NCBI GenBank assembly: GCA_951640165.1
Contig: OX621242.1
Location: 17,477,501-17,541,500, forward strand
DNA length: 64,000 nt
Origin: Pseudoips prasinana
Taxonomy: Eukaryota; Arthropoda; Insecta; Lepidoptera; Nolidae
Reading direction: 5' to 3'
Part shown: one piece after another, positions 36,001 to 51,000 of the stretch
Layout of the letters: each line of letters starts with the position of its first letter
Numbering within the stretch: the stretch's first letter is position 1
The notes under the pieces: generated by a model
Databases searched by the model: none
Told to the model about the DNA's origin: nothing
What the model saw: the letters and a program-made list of their open reading frames with translations, nothing else
Made by a program: the position numbers and the translations under genes

Positions 36001-39000
36001 TAAGATTACCGTTGGATAAGACTTGGTAGAATAAGGTTTTATTCTATCACTAGTAGTAATATAATAACATTATTTATTACGTACAAGTTTACACCTCTAG
36101 GTATAAATAATTGATGTAAAAATACTGATAGTCTTGTCAAAAAAGTAGTATGTAACATTTCTTTTATATTTAACCGAGTAAGAAAAAAGTATGCGATACG
36201 CGTGATCCTTAACTGGAACTCTCCGTTCGGTTCCATTAATCTTACTCACACACAGAAAGACTTCACAAAGTCTGTAAAACAACACTACATAATTATGTTA
36301 GTTCAGTAGAGTCATTGGTCCGAGAAACAATTCCAGGATCTTATTATAAACAGTTGAATTTGCTACAGTTAGCTCAACAGAAAACATCTTCAGTCGAACG
36401 GTCGCCTAGGTGACAAAGGGTATTAAACACTCTTATAATTATATATTATAATAAATATAAAACATGTACCACATCCTCTATGATAAGGGTCCTTTTCGCA
36501 CATCTCGTGTTTCACTTTACAAGCATCTTTAGCCTCATCCACGCCGTCTTCACAGTCCTTGACACCATCACACACTTGGCTCGTTAGGATGCACCGACCC
36601 CGGCCGCATCGTTTACCATCACACATAATGCCGCTGCCCGTGTCTAATGATGGCAGTGTCTTTTTATCTGTGAAATACACTATTTTTATAGAAACATACC
36701 TATAAATGTGAACGTGAACTAACCGCATCAGTAATTTGTGTCCGTCTATTATATGTTTATACCCCACGACACGGGGATTAGATTCCCTAGTGTGGGCGTT
36801 GTCGTTTTAACATAAAAAAATCACTTATCTTATAATAAAAAAAAATATCAATTTACTCTTCTTAAGATGTATTGAAAACTTTTTATGTAATTTGTTATTA
36901 ATCCGGTCCGTAAGTGATTGGCTAGGTTAAGTATCTAAGTTCGTAAGTCAGTCAATAGATGGGTGACAGCCAAATTTCATTTAATTTCTGAGCGTCTTTG
37001 TGCTATGGAGGGCATATTAAGCTGTCGGTCCCGGTTTTAGCTATTAAGCAATAGTCGTTAAGCCATGTCAGAGGCCTAATGGGCAGCTTAACATTAGGAT
37101 AACCGCTGCCTCTACGATAAGTAAGTGAATACAATTTTCTGTAATTACAATTTTCTCGGAACTTAAAAATTATTTCAAGCATTTTAAGGGGTAATTTTTC
37201 TAAGAATTAGTTATGATTATTAATAAACTCACTTAAATAAATTTTGATTTCGTTTTTAAGGTTTTCGATATCTGTTCCATTAATGCGATCACCAATATTA
37301 CATTCTCCTCTGCTATCGACAAAAGATGCTGCAGGGTACCAGCCTTGGTCAGTGTGACAACTTACAATGCCAGCCCAGAGATGTCCTGATGTGCCAGACT
37401 GAAAATGATGATTTATAATGCATGTTTATTACTAAGCTACAAGTAAATGTATGACATTGTGTTTAATACTTTAAAATACCCATATTTTATTCTAATATTA
37501 TTCCTTTAGACATTCTTAACATTTGAAAGCATAGTTAAGATGTCAGAATGTAACTAATAGTAAGTCAGTTAATCAGCTAAATTAAGGTCGTGCCTTGATT
37601 AGTGATAGAAGTAATGTAATTATAAATAACACATGAACAAAGAGTCTTCCCTTATCAAATATGACCAAGGAAAGTCGGTGGACTGAGATCTTAAGAGTCT
37701 TAGAATTTATTATGTTTATGTAGAAGTTAAGGTTAATATAAAATTAGTCTCTAGAATTGACTGACATATAGAGTAGACTAGATAGACATAATAATATAAA
37801 CCTAGTACTTAATTAAATAAAATAAGAAGAAATGTTTGTGATTATCTTATTTGTTACCGAACTAATATCAGTTATATATAATGGAAACTTGAAAATCATT
37901 AGTAACTTTCAACTTAATTAGAATCTTTAACAATTTCTGTAGATACGCTAACTTCATCTTGTTTGACGTTGCATTGTCCTTGTATGGGTAAATAACAAAT
38001 GAGTACTGATTTTCAGTACTGATTATTGAGTTTGATAAAAAAATACTGATAGTTCTGAATTGTATGCTGCATTTCGTTTAAGTAAATTAAATATCTATAG
38101 TGCCACAGGCAGACCATTACACAGTGTCAAGTAAAATATCTCTAAATAGTTTTAGGTTCAATGACTTACTGCGCAAATGCTTTTGTTTGACTTTCGATTA
38201 AAACATCGATTACTTGGATGGCAATTTTCACTTGTTTCTTCGAGCAAAACACTTATAGTGTTATTTTTAAGATCTTGACCGATGGCTACGCAAGTTGAAT
38301 TTTGTTCCAAACTAGAATAGCTAAAATAAAAAGTTTTAATAATAACATTACTTATTCAAATGAAGAATATAATTAAATCGTGAACATACTTACCTCGACG
38401 TTATAATCATGGGTTTTACAGTATTTGAGTAGATTGCTGGTTGACTCAAATGTAACAACATTGTTTTGCTACGGTAAAATTCCTTTTTAGCGTCAATTTG
38501 ATAAACTTGCTCATGAGGTCCATTAATTGGATCTATAGTTCTGTGCGAACCAAGCACCGCTGTTATGTAATGATGAACTAACCTGAAAATATCACAACTA
38601 GAATCATAAACATGCAAAATTCTACATTACTATTTCCTTTAAACACAAAAAATTCGATTTTCTTGTTGATTTAACCATTCCTAACTCACATAACATTCCA
38701 ATTTCAATTTCTAAATAGTTATGTTAAATTTAGCTACCGAAATAAAAACACAATGGTAAGATTAACCTGTACATTTTGTCCTTATTGCATTATCGATTAC
38801 TGGAATCATACAAAAATCTAGAAATATATAGTCTAAATGCATTACAAATGGCTACATATACATTACACCTACATACGTGTAAAATTTCATACATTTACCA
38901 TCTTCTATTTAATTTTCTTGTTGATAGACCCATTCGCGTCTAAGCTTCTATCATTTACTCCCACCGAGGAAATCAAACATTAAAAAAAACATGTTGGTAA

Positions 39001-42000
39001 AGGTTACTAGTTCATGAAACCAAACAAACAAATACTCACGTTGAATCCCAAAGACAAGAATCGCTCACTAAAACCCACGACAAATTTATTAATACACCAG
39101 TGCACCTATAATTTCCTTCTATATATATTTTAGCAATCCACGGCCACATATAGCTTGCGACTGCTTCAGAATTTCGTTTGAAAATTATATCAGAATCATC
39201 AAAGTTTGTAAACAAGGAATTGTCACAGAAAACGTATAAAGATTTGCAAGTTTTTGTTATATTAGGAACACATTGTTCTTTTATTATTTGAGCGTTTTGT
39301 AGGATAATATGGTCCTCAGTATTTTCTTCATCGTTTTCCTGTCTGTAGGCGAAATGAATGGGTAATCGTTCCGTAGTTTCTCGTTTAATTCTTTTTCTAT
39401 CAAAAGTTTGCTTCGCAATCTCATCTTCTTTAACATTGATATATTTGACAAGATATTTGTTAGCTGAGCTGTAAGAAAGCAACCAAATGGCGTAATTATA
39501 TTTGAAATTGTTAACTTTGATCATCTAAAGAGAAATAAGAAATAAACTTACCTAAATCCCAAATAGCGACAAATATGCATAGCGGTTTTTTCCTGTTGTT
39601 CCAATGATAGGTTTTCATCACAGACAACATGCCAATTATTCAAATGTTTTCTAGTTACGTAGCCTTCTAAATTAATTAACGGCCGTTCATCTAAATCATA
39701 TTCCATTTCCTTTCCATTGGAAAGAGCAACTAAAATCGGAATTATTTCAATCAAATATATATACAGTGTTTAAAATTCACTCCGACTAAAATTGACAGTA
39801 GTTTAGTACATGGTTTAAATCTATACAAATGTCATTATAATTGAAAAATCTTTAGATTTGATTTTTCCAAAAACCTCTTCTTTTGAAATAAAAGATAAAT
39901 TAACTATTAAAAGTATTTTACTCTTAAATTAAATTTTATATGGCTCTAGGTTGAAGTAGACTATTTTAATCAATGCCGACTTACAGCAATCGAGTTCATC
40001 TTCTCCTTGTGGACACTCCGGCTTGCCATCACATACATGTTTCATGGGTAAACAAACTTGGCTTCGCTTACATAAAAAGCTGTCATCTGGGCAGCCGACT
40101 GAAAATTTAAATAGCTTGAACATATCTATATATATAAAAATCAATGCCACTTTTCGTTGTAATGTTATAACTCAACGACGCCTTTACCGATTTGGCTAAT
40201 TTTGGTCTTGAATGATTTGTGGAAGTCCAGGGAAGGTTTGTACGTAGAGAAAATTAAAAAAAATTCTTGATAAAGTGTAAAATCAACATCTTTTAGCAAT
40301 TTAAAATAGTTTTTTGTTTGAATAAAAGAACTTAATAATCATTTTTTTATTACTATGCCTTATACGTAGCGAAGAACGTACCGGGCCGCTAGTCTTTTAT
40401 AAAAATAAATACCAACTATTGTTACTAAATGAAATACATACAACATTCGGCTTCGTCTTGGCCATCAGCACAGTCAAAAACACCATCACAAATAAGCTTT
40501 TCATCGAAAGTGGACAAATAATCGGTACACGTGCAATCAAATTCATCAGTTCCGTCTTCACAGTCTGCCTTTTGGTCACATCGATGAGGAAATGGTATTT
40601 TTTGAGCAATTCTAAAAAAAATGCGAAACACTACAATAATTTAAAGACCAAAACCTCATAACGCACTGAATATATCAGCAACAATAATGATAAAATGTTA
40701 AATCAAGCATGTAATTCTACTTCACTTTTAATACTTTATGGATTTTTATAGCATACATTTATAGTATTTGAAGTAAAATAATATATTCTCTCGAACATTG
40801 CGCACAACGACACGCTACTGCGCATTACATAATTTTATAATTGATTATTTGATACAAATATAATAATTACATAAAGCTTAATATTACCGTCTACATTCAA
40901 ACTCTTTTGGAATGCGGTGCTTTCTTCTTAATTTTGCTGGTTGAAACTCAGAAGTTACTATATCTTCTATATTATTAATTTCATCATTTTTGTCTTGAGG
41001 ATCTGGTAGCTGTTTTGTTAATGAATGATTGTGTTGAGATGTTGGGTTATTTATTTTGTTGACTTGCACTGTTTCAGTTTCTTCTTGATCAGTTACACTA
41101 TCTAGTAGTAAAGAAGAATTTGGAAGAAGGTCCATGACGAGTTCAACCGATTGTTTCGTAGTATCTTCATCAGAAATATTTTCTCCTAAGTTATTTTCCA
41201 CATCAGAGGTTTGTAAAGAGAAGAACTGATTATTTTCTGTAGTAGTTAAAAGGTTTTGTGACAAATCTAAGAAATGTTCACCTTCAAATGTACGTGTGGT
41301 AGATTCGACACTTTTTGCGAAGTTTCTATTATTTGCATTAATTTTACTGTCAGTTGTAAACAAAGGACTTGAAGATTCTAAAGCATCTAATAACTTTATG
41401 CTATCATTAGGGGTAGTTTCATCATTTGTTAGCATAGTGGTAGTAGATTCTATATTTTGTATTAGTTTTAAGTTATTAATATTTTCTTTACGAGTAGTTT
41501 CCTCGAGTGAATTTGTCGTAGCTCTGTTTTTCAATTGTACATCATAATTAATTTCTTCAAGTTCCGATATAGACGTAGAAGATTCTGAAGGTTTTATAAG
41601 CTCATTTTTATTTTGACTTAAGTTCTTTTCTTCTAATTTTTCCAAAACTGATGATCTTGATTCTAGAGGTTCTGCAGCCAAATCTATTGCTATGCTTTCT
41701 GAATCACCACGTATTTTATTCGAGGGTTCGTTATCTATTAAATTAGTAGGATCGACTGTTACATTTTCGTCAGGCCAATCGCGACTTTCTGCACTGTTGG
41801 TATTCGGTATTTCAAGCGGAGAAGCGTGTGCATAATCTACATTTTCTTCTTCACGAGACTTTTCTGATTCGAATGTAGACAATTCTTGATCTTTTCCTTC
41901 TTTTTTGAAAGTATCTTCTGCCGAAATGGACATTTCAGTAGTAATGGTAGCACTATTGGTGGAGTAGTCCATATAAAATGGAGTCGTAATTGGTGAATCA

Positions 42001-45000
42001 GGAACTTTATCTTCATCAATATGTTGTGGTGAAACTGTGTGTGCTTCTTTTTTGTTGAAAATATCATCTGTTGTTTGACTTTTTGGTGTCACGAAAATAT
42101 TTTCAGAAAATTTAGACATCTTTTTAAAATCACAATTTGTTTCATCTTCACCATCTAGACAATCCACAATTTTGTCACACTTTCTTTTATTTGGAAGACA
42201 TTTTGAAATCCCTGATTCACATTTAAATCCAGGACATTCTTGTAGAGGTTGAATTATTGGTAACGATTGAGATGCTGAAACAAAAAAATATGGTAGTGAT
42301 TGGTTCATTATAAATAAACGTAATTAATGGATACCTGTATAATTCCTTACATACATTATATACTATCACAACTCTATTTCCGTTTTTACTTCATAGTTCT
42401 TAGTTTTAGTACTTTCCCCTATGTGTTGGCAGCAATTATTATTTGTTTTATTTTGCTATAAAAAACTTTTTCTTGCACAAGTGATATTATTTACTTGAAA
42501 GGTAGCTTTAACAACTTTATATATATAAAGCTGTAGATTTTTTATATATTTAACTACTAATCTGCAAGCCCGAAGCCATCAATCAAGTAATCAAGATCAG
42601 TTGCGTGTGTTTTGTTGACAATTAAAAAAAAAGCGCTTGTAACAGAGCATCAATAATAAACACTATATCATGTTTGTAACATGTCTGTACACTATACATG
42701 GTCTCAATAATAATATGTTCACTTCCACACTTTTTTTGTACAAGAACGGACCTCAAGATATGTTTTGCTCATCATGGTTACCTACTTAGTTTTATTTGCA
42801 TTTTTTTTAAACTTTATAGCTACCGCTACTACATAAAGTCGCGGTATTTACTCGGATTGAGGCCTTTTATTCAGTCCATATCATGTACATGCTTTATCAC
42901 AGCAACGATTTTCTTTACAACCGAATTCAATAAGATCATGTGCAAAACGTGTTTCTGTAGTAATTATCTAAAAATGTAAAGTATTATTTGATAGTTTTCA
43001 AATACGTTATTAAACGTAATAAATTTTCAAATACGTTAATATACGTCCAAGTAATGCGTAAATTATTTACACTTGAATCTTACACCCACTTGGATGATTA
43101 GTTTTACATTAAATTTATTATTATGATTGTTATTTTAGTTTTATTAGTAAGCTTATTCATACTTTCAGGCTCCCGGTAGCAGCATTCTCTTCTCGTAGGT
43201 TTACCTAAATCTAACAACCTAGGCATTGGACAAATATATCGGAAGAAATAAAGTGTAGCTAAATTGGTGCATACAATCGTGCACTGTAATATGTGCAAAT
43301 GGTGACATAATGGAGAATACCCTGTCATACACTGAATTAAACTTATACATAATTATTGCTTAGAACTATATTAATTTTAAAATATTTTCACTTACATATG
43401 TGATATCTAATCCATTTCACAAAGAGACTAACTCGCGTGTAAACACCAGGTTCGTCTTTACGAGCGCACCCGTCTCCATGACTTACGATGCCTGCCATAT
43501 ACCATTGTTGTGAATTCAAAGGATTTCTGCACAATAGCGGGCCTCCACTGTCACCCTAAAATAATACAGCAGTTAGTAGGTATGTGTTAGTATTAGTCAC
43601 GTTAATACCTAGATTAAAAGAAATAAATGTCCCACACAGTAAATTGACCAATTATTCATATAGAAACATAATCGATTTTTTGCAGGTGTACTTTATGAAC
43701 AATAATATCGATAAAAATCACAACTAACTATAAAAGTTATTGGCACTAAAATTTAACAAAGCATTAAATTTGAAGCCATCCTGATTAAACTTAATTTTAG
43801 GTACACGAAAAACATCTAAATCGCTCTAACCGTTTGAGAGAACAAAATATTAAAGTATAATCTTTAGATGATTAGAGTTGTATACCTGGCATGCATCTTT
43901 TCCACCTTCACGAAGACCAGCACATATTTCTTTGCCAGCTCGATCTTCTCTATGTTTGCAATCTTCCCAAATTGGCACTTCCACTTCTCTCATATGGTCG
44001 GCTTAAAAAAGAAAATTAACACCATAGCAGCTTTTCTATAGAACTTCGTTAGTTCTATGTTACACACCCATTCAATAATAATAACAAAACGCCGCCATAC
44101 AAAAATTTCGAATAAACCTAGTTTAACGATACTTATAAAACTATTGTTCGTCTGCTTCGAAAAGCAATATAAAAAAGTAAGAATAATGTATTTGGCGAAC
44201 TTGGATATCTCCAAATTTCACTTCTGCACGCCAATTGCCTAACGCAAGTTATAAGTAGGCCCATATAATTTTTCATATTTCACAAAATGATTTACGTAAG
44301 TTGATTTATATTTTTTTATATTGAATATTAGACAAATCCCGCACTAAGGAAATGAATCCCGGTAACGCGGGGTATTTTACTAACATATAATTGAAACTAA
44401 TTAACTAAACGCAGAGCGCCTACCCCGGATTGGTAGATGGTGCAGGTTCGAGACCCGCCGGACGATTAAATTTATATTTCCCATTTTTGTGATTATATTA
44501 ATGCTTTGCATTGCGAATAATGCTAGAAAATTCAAATTTAATAATTAACTTAACTTAGGAGATTAAGCTTGAAATATGTGGGTGGTAGTAGCAACGCAAT
44601 TATTTTAACTTACAATTTGATTAACGTTTAAACTAGTTTTGTAAAGCTTAAATTAATTAAGTATCATTACTCACGATCGGGTCCGTGTTCTGTAGTTGCT
44701 CCCCAACCTACTGCTGTACATATTGTACCAGGCGAAGGTCCCCAAAGCCAATCTGGTCCGGCTGTGTCGGGGCTCGGTAAACATATTGGTCGAACCCAAC
44801 GACTGAATTGTATAGCAGGCTCGACTTTCAATAGCGAGAGATCGTTTTTCATGTCAGTTTGACTGTAATGCTGATTTACTATGACATGTGTAACTTTGTG
44901 GCTTTGTTCTTGAGGTGAAAATGAAAACCGGCGAAGCATACCGACTTGAACTTCATAGAAATGATCCCAGAATCTGTGGAATGGAATTATATTTGTTACA

Positions 45001-48000
45001 TAATTTCAACACTGACACCGCTATGCGACTAATATTTAGGTAATTTTTTGAGGTTTGATTTCTGAGCTTCTCCGTACTTCGGAGGCTAAGCTAAGTCCTG
45101 GTTGTAGTCGTTAGACAACAGTTAATAAGTCATGTCAGAGGTCTATAGGGCGGATTGAAATAACTCTGACACAAGGGTAAACACTGCCTATTGTGGGCCC
45201 AAAATTGAGCCCTAAGCTATCTTGCTCCCACATTTGGATATTTTAGAGGGTATGTATGTATGTACCTTTCATATAAATTATTACTTGTAATGATCGCGAA
45301 ATATACTAAAAGCTGTGTTTCATGTATTGATGTGTACAAAAAATTATCCAATCACAGTCTTTGAAATTGCCTATACACATACAATTAGGATACAAGCAAC
45401 ACGAGATCGCAGTTTTCTTTTTGATCCTTCGTTTTTATTTTGAAATATATGGGAATCGGAGGATAACTCATGGGACTGAATTCGAAAAAGACTTTTTTAT
45501 TTCAGTTTTGGTGTTGTTAACAATTTGACTCCTATAAAAATACAAGCAAAAAGTGAGCTAAATTTGAAGTCATTAAGTCAAGATATAAAGTATGTGAATG
45601 CGGCTTTGTGTGAACAAAAGGCCGCATTCACCCACTTACATTTTGACTTTGACTAATTAATTGCCATCTTAAAAGGCCAAGAGTCAAAAACCAAGTTAAC
45701 ATTTTTACTGTATTGCTTAAAGCAGCTTCATTACTTTTACCAAATCTCTTTATCGAAATATGCTAAAAATATTACTAATTTTCCATAGTACGATTGGCAA
45801 CAAGTCAGTGGTTACACTTGCAGTACGAAAGCCTTCCTTACTACCAACATAATAAGGACGCTTTAACGTGTATTGACGGTCGTGGGATCAACTATAATTT
45901 TAGTATGTGGGCGTCAGGTAGTGGGTGGTAGATATTTATTAAGAGAAAAAATAATTCTCTACAATTTCCTGAGCCTAATGTACAGACGCCAGCACATCAA
46001 GCTACCACAATATTTCAAATATCCCCAATTGAAAGTGAACATTATCCTTCTGTGATAAAATTGAAAATCTATAAAAGAAATTTAACAGATAGGGGTAGCT
46101 GGATGTGCTGGCGTCTGTACCTGTATGTATCTGTATATATAGTTCTTAATATTTATTGGTAGATAAAATAGACAATATTATTTATGAATGATACGTTATA
46201 GACAAAATGGTTTAGGGCGTTTGTTCACAAATTATGTTCATAAATTAATGGACGACACAAAAAAATAATTTGAATCCAATTCTATGTAAAATGTATTACA
46301 CAGATATTATAATACACACACACACACAGATGTGATAAATATCTAATTCTGAAATCACACTTCACTTTTAATTGTTTATTCGTAAATTGTGCCAGTTTCA
46401 TATCAGTCGAAAGACGTACACTGCTGGATAAATGTGCCAGTTTAGTTAGCAATAAAGCTCCGATGTCCGAATTTCTCAATGAGTCTGACATATTATGACC
46501 TACACATTAAGACCTAAGTGATGTTCAAAGGCTGCCATAAAATATACAGAATGCTCTCTCAGTCGTGTAAAAGCCATAAGCAAAAACCTGATTTCTTTTA
46601 ATAAAGCTACACTGGCTAGGAGTTCCCGATCTACGACCAAAACTGATTATATAATATGTAATTGTCCAAATAAAAAATCCTAAGTAATCCTAGTAAGGCT
46701 AAATAATATATATTTGTAGATTACATGATTAAAAACCTCTACATAACTAAGGAAATACTCTCTTTATTTTTAGTATAATCCAGATTTTGAAACTTGCACA
46801 TGAGTGCATCCTGACTTAATTCCTGAGTAAAAACTAAGGACAAAATTAAGCTGTTTAAGAATAATAATGTGACTGTAAAACTGTTAAAATAAATACATTC
46901 TTTCATAATGTAAACACATAAGCACATAATCTATATAAGCACATAATAATATGTATATCAAATTTGGTATTAAAACAAAAGATCTTACTTGTGTACACAA
47001 TGTGCCGCCGATATAACCCAGCTATGCGTTATAACGACACCTCCGCAATGGAACATGCCGTCTCGATACACCGCCACCATCCAGGGCCAGGCTGCCGGCT
47101 GACTTGGCTTCCCTCCCACCACCCTGCTCTCAGCCCTTTTGTCCCTCATCTTATCAAAGAAACCTCTCTTCAATGTATCGAATTTAATTTCGTAATTTGT
47201 CTTGGTTCTGGCTTCTACATTCCTTTTCAAACGGTTTCCATAAAACATCAAAGGATAAGGATGATTTTTTAGTAGAAATCTTTTGTTTCGTCCGAACAAA
47301 TGGTTTTCTATTGCGGCATTCTAAAAATTAAAAGTCGGATAAGGTTCTTGAAGTATTTTCGTTGTAATATGATATCTATTATTTTTTACAGCAATACTTA
47401 GTATTGTTTTCTCTATAGAACCAAGTAGGTACGTTAAGAGGATACTGCTCGTCTGCTGGGTAGCGGCCACTGGAGCAGTGTTATATTACAAATGGTCATC
47501 GTTCATGATCTTCCTTTTCTGATGAGTTCTAGTGACGTAGTCACGAACACTAACACAATCTTATAACGTACTACCAATGAAAGGTAATGTTAATAAAATT
47601 TCCAAAATGTTTAATGTTCAACAGGTATTTATTAACAGACATACCAAGTTTTATCGATTGGAGTTATCTTATCTCCGTAAATAGAACACCTAATATTATC
47701 ATCCTGAGTGTACTCATATTTGAATATAAAAATATCTATACAAATAAATTTAGTAATTTGGTCGAGTCAGCCAATTTGTTCAGAACAAACAAACATCAAG
47801 TTTTGTATTATTTAAATAATATATTTTATAATATCGCACAAATCACATGTTTATTCACTTATGATTTGTCACGGATCAATAAAATGAAAAACATCAATGA
47901 AAACGCTATTAAGGCTGCATCATCCGCACTGCTAAAGCAAATACATCGCGAAGGCGATTTTGTGCAAACAAAGTAATATAATTGCATGTCGGTGGCGATA

Positions 48001-51000
48001 CAGCGGTAGCAGGCGATTTTTATTCTTATTCTAAGTAATTTTCATATGTATCACAACGAGGATCCAAATTGCATTAAAATATTCAGCGACCCGCACCGAT
48101 AGTTGAATTTCCTTCAGAAAGCAGCGGTGCGATATGATGGCGTCGGACACTTTATATTTTGTTTTAAACACGACAAAAACTATTGGCATTTTCAAGTTAA
48201 TAAGTGGCTGCATTGCATTGAGATGCTTGTGAAATAAAGCGCAATTATTTGCGCGAAGACTTGCCAAAATGAAGCCACACGAGGTAAACGATGTAGTGTG
48301 ATTTTGTCACTAAACTAACAAGTAAACACAAGACATTACAATATCTGTTATAGAGTTTATATCTCTTTATCAATTTTGGGATGTTAAAACATCTAAAGCA
48401 TAAAGATTTGTTAAAAAACTAATTTCAATGATCCCATCATGATTACATTTCATAACAAATATTTCTAAGAGGGATAAACATATAATATCAAATCAATCAA
48501 TAGGACCTAGTGGTTTCGCTTCCATCAGGCTATAGATCGGAGTTTACAAATACATACATACATACATACATACATACATAGACTCACGCCTGTTTCCCAG
48601 AGGGGTAGGCAGAGACAACGGATTTCCATTTGACACGATCTCCATCACCTCTTTTGCCTCGATTACTGGCATTATATTCTTCATACATGCTCGCCGGTTA
48701 AGGGTACTTCTGACCTGCCCTTTCTTGAGAACGTCTCCTATTTGGTCAGAGAATATTCGACTAGGTCTTCCCCTTCCGGTTGTCCCACTCACACAGGCCA
48801 TCCTTTCTAAATGGCCAAACCATCTCAGCATACCTTTTTCAATCTTTGTGACTACATCTTCTTTCACACCACAACGTTCTCTTACGCCAGTATTTCGAAT
48901 TCTGTCCCTCAAAGTCACACCACACATTTTTTCAGAGCTGCCATTTCCACTGCATTTATTTTACTTTCATCCTTTTTCTGCCACTACACAACTTTTACTT
49001 CCATACATTAAAGTTGTCACTAACACTCCATCGTGCACGGCCAGTCGAGCCTTCTTGAATGGCCGTGCATGATGGAGACTTGCCGGCTACTCATAGAAAC
49101 GTGTAGTGCCCCATTCTCTCTATTCCCCGCATTTACTCTTCTAACAATATCTATTTCATATTTTCTATCTCTCGTAAACAAAGTTCCCAAATATACAAAC
49201 TCTTTCACCTGTTCGACTTTTTCACTTCCAATCACAATATCGCATGCTGGCGTGTATTCATCCCTTTCAAATACCATTACTTTCGTCTTACCAACATTTA
49301 TTTTCATCCCTTTCAAAAGCTTCATGTATATTTGTTACCATCACCTGCAACTCGTCCGCCGATGATGCAAGTAGAACTTGATCATCAGCGTGAACAAACA
49401 TTTGAGGAGTTACTCATTCATCCTGACACCGCATTCACTTTCTCTCAAATCTTTTAAACAGCTATCCATGAATAGATTAAACAACCATGGTGACGCTACA
49501 CATCCCTGTCTATCGCCCTTTTGGATGCCAAACCACTCAGTGTAAGACAAAAATATTTTACAAATATATATTTAAAACACTTACCTCTCGGAGTAACTGT
49601 GACGTAGATTGCACTCTCGTTCCGCATAAAAGGTCGGGACATGTAACGTAAACAGCTGACGAGTTCAGACATGAATCACTCGTTTGGAGCAAACCTCCGG
49701 GGCCCGTATTCAGGTAGTCTATCTTCAACATCGGATCTATGGGGACAATCTGGATGAATGGCGGTCTAAAATAAAATATAAACATCGTTAATAATATAAG
49801 TTTTATATAGTTCCTTATATTAGTACACTATTCAGCTCTTCGTTGGCGTTTATATTTTTTATAAGTTTTTAAAATATTAGGAGGTATCTGTCGACTAATA
49901 CCTACTTAATTTAAAAGTTTCTTAGAAATCCATGTAGCTATTTGCTAGCGATCAAACAGTCAGCCTGAGATCAATGTAGAATGACAATTTTCCGGAACGT
50001 GGAATAAGGATTATGATCATATCTAGCATTTATGCAGTTAAAATAACAGTGTATTGCATTAAACATTTATAATACATATATAGTCCTAAAATTAATCTAT
50101 AACTTAAGCAAATCTTTATTTAACTATTTGAAGTTGGCAGTATCATTTAGCAAGCGCATAATTCATATAAACACCTTTCTTTATTAACGTACAATTTCCA
50201 TATTGTAATCGACACAAAGCCATAGAATGGGGTTCAAAATGAATTGTAGTACGATGATGCAAATCTGCACTATTAGCTGTTAACTGATGCAAACTTTCAA
50301 GATATTTTGGTGGTTCCGGTTTTGCATCATGTGCCGTATGGTTAAGCAATGTTAGTTTATAGTATTTTACGTCGAATTTGACGTCATATGTTGTGGGGTG
50401 AATAAAACCTGTCATGAAAGCATTCTTACAGCGAACGTACGTTCCATTTATTTTTGACTTACCTAATAATAAGGCCGGTCTCATGTCGGCAAGCGTCGTG
50501 AGCCCACATATAAGGATTTTTGCAAACTGCATACCAATTTCCTTTAAAGTTTCGATGTAAAAATCCTTCAGTGTTTGAAATAGCAAATAGCTGAAATAGT
50601 AAAAAAAATATTTGAGGTGAGCAAATAAAACAGTTTCTAACTGATGGATAGAAAAGTAAAAATATAATTATATTTACAACAATTAAGATCATTACAGTAT
50701 CCTAAGAAAGAAGACACATTATACTAAAAAATATTATATACATTTTATGATAAATAGTTTAAGTGCTTAAATAATTAAATTCCATTTCGCTACTTCAACT
50801 AATAATTAATATGTTTTACTAATTTAATACAAGTTATGTGCAAATTTATTTAATATATTTTTATTCATAATTTAAATAAATATATTATTATTATAAACGG
50901 TTTGTGAGTTAGTGTTTTAGTTAATCCTTCACGCTAAGACGGCTGAATTAAATATGGATGAAATTTGCCAAGAAAATAACTGATACCATTAACACTCTCA

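Noticed and set aside
39470..39524. Apparent ATG start at 39524 for a separate protein overlapping exon 17
   Set aside because: A stop lies in frame directly before it and the phase from exon 16 fails. The acceptor CTTTCTTACAG at 39469 restores the phase, so this stretch is intron.
47587..47976. 129-codon plus-strand frame in the intron between exons 8 and 9
   Set aside because: AT-rich, no recognisable motif, no splice or repeat support. Probably a chance frame.
48725..49365. Plus-strand frames of 66-115 codons
   Set aside because: They are antisense to the LINE fragment, whose minus-strand frames show clear RT similarity.
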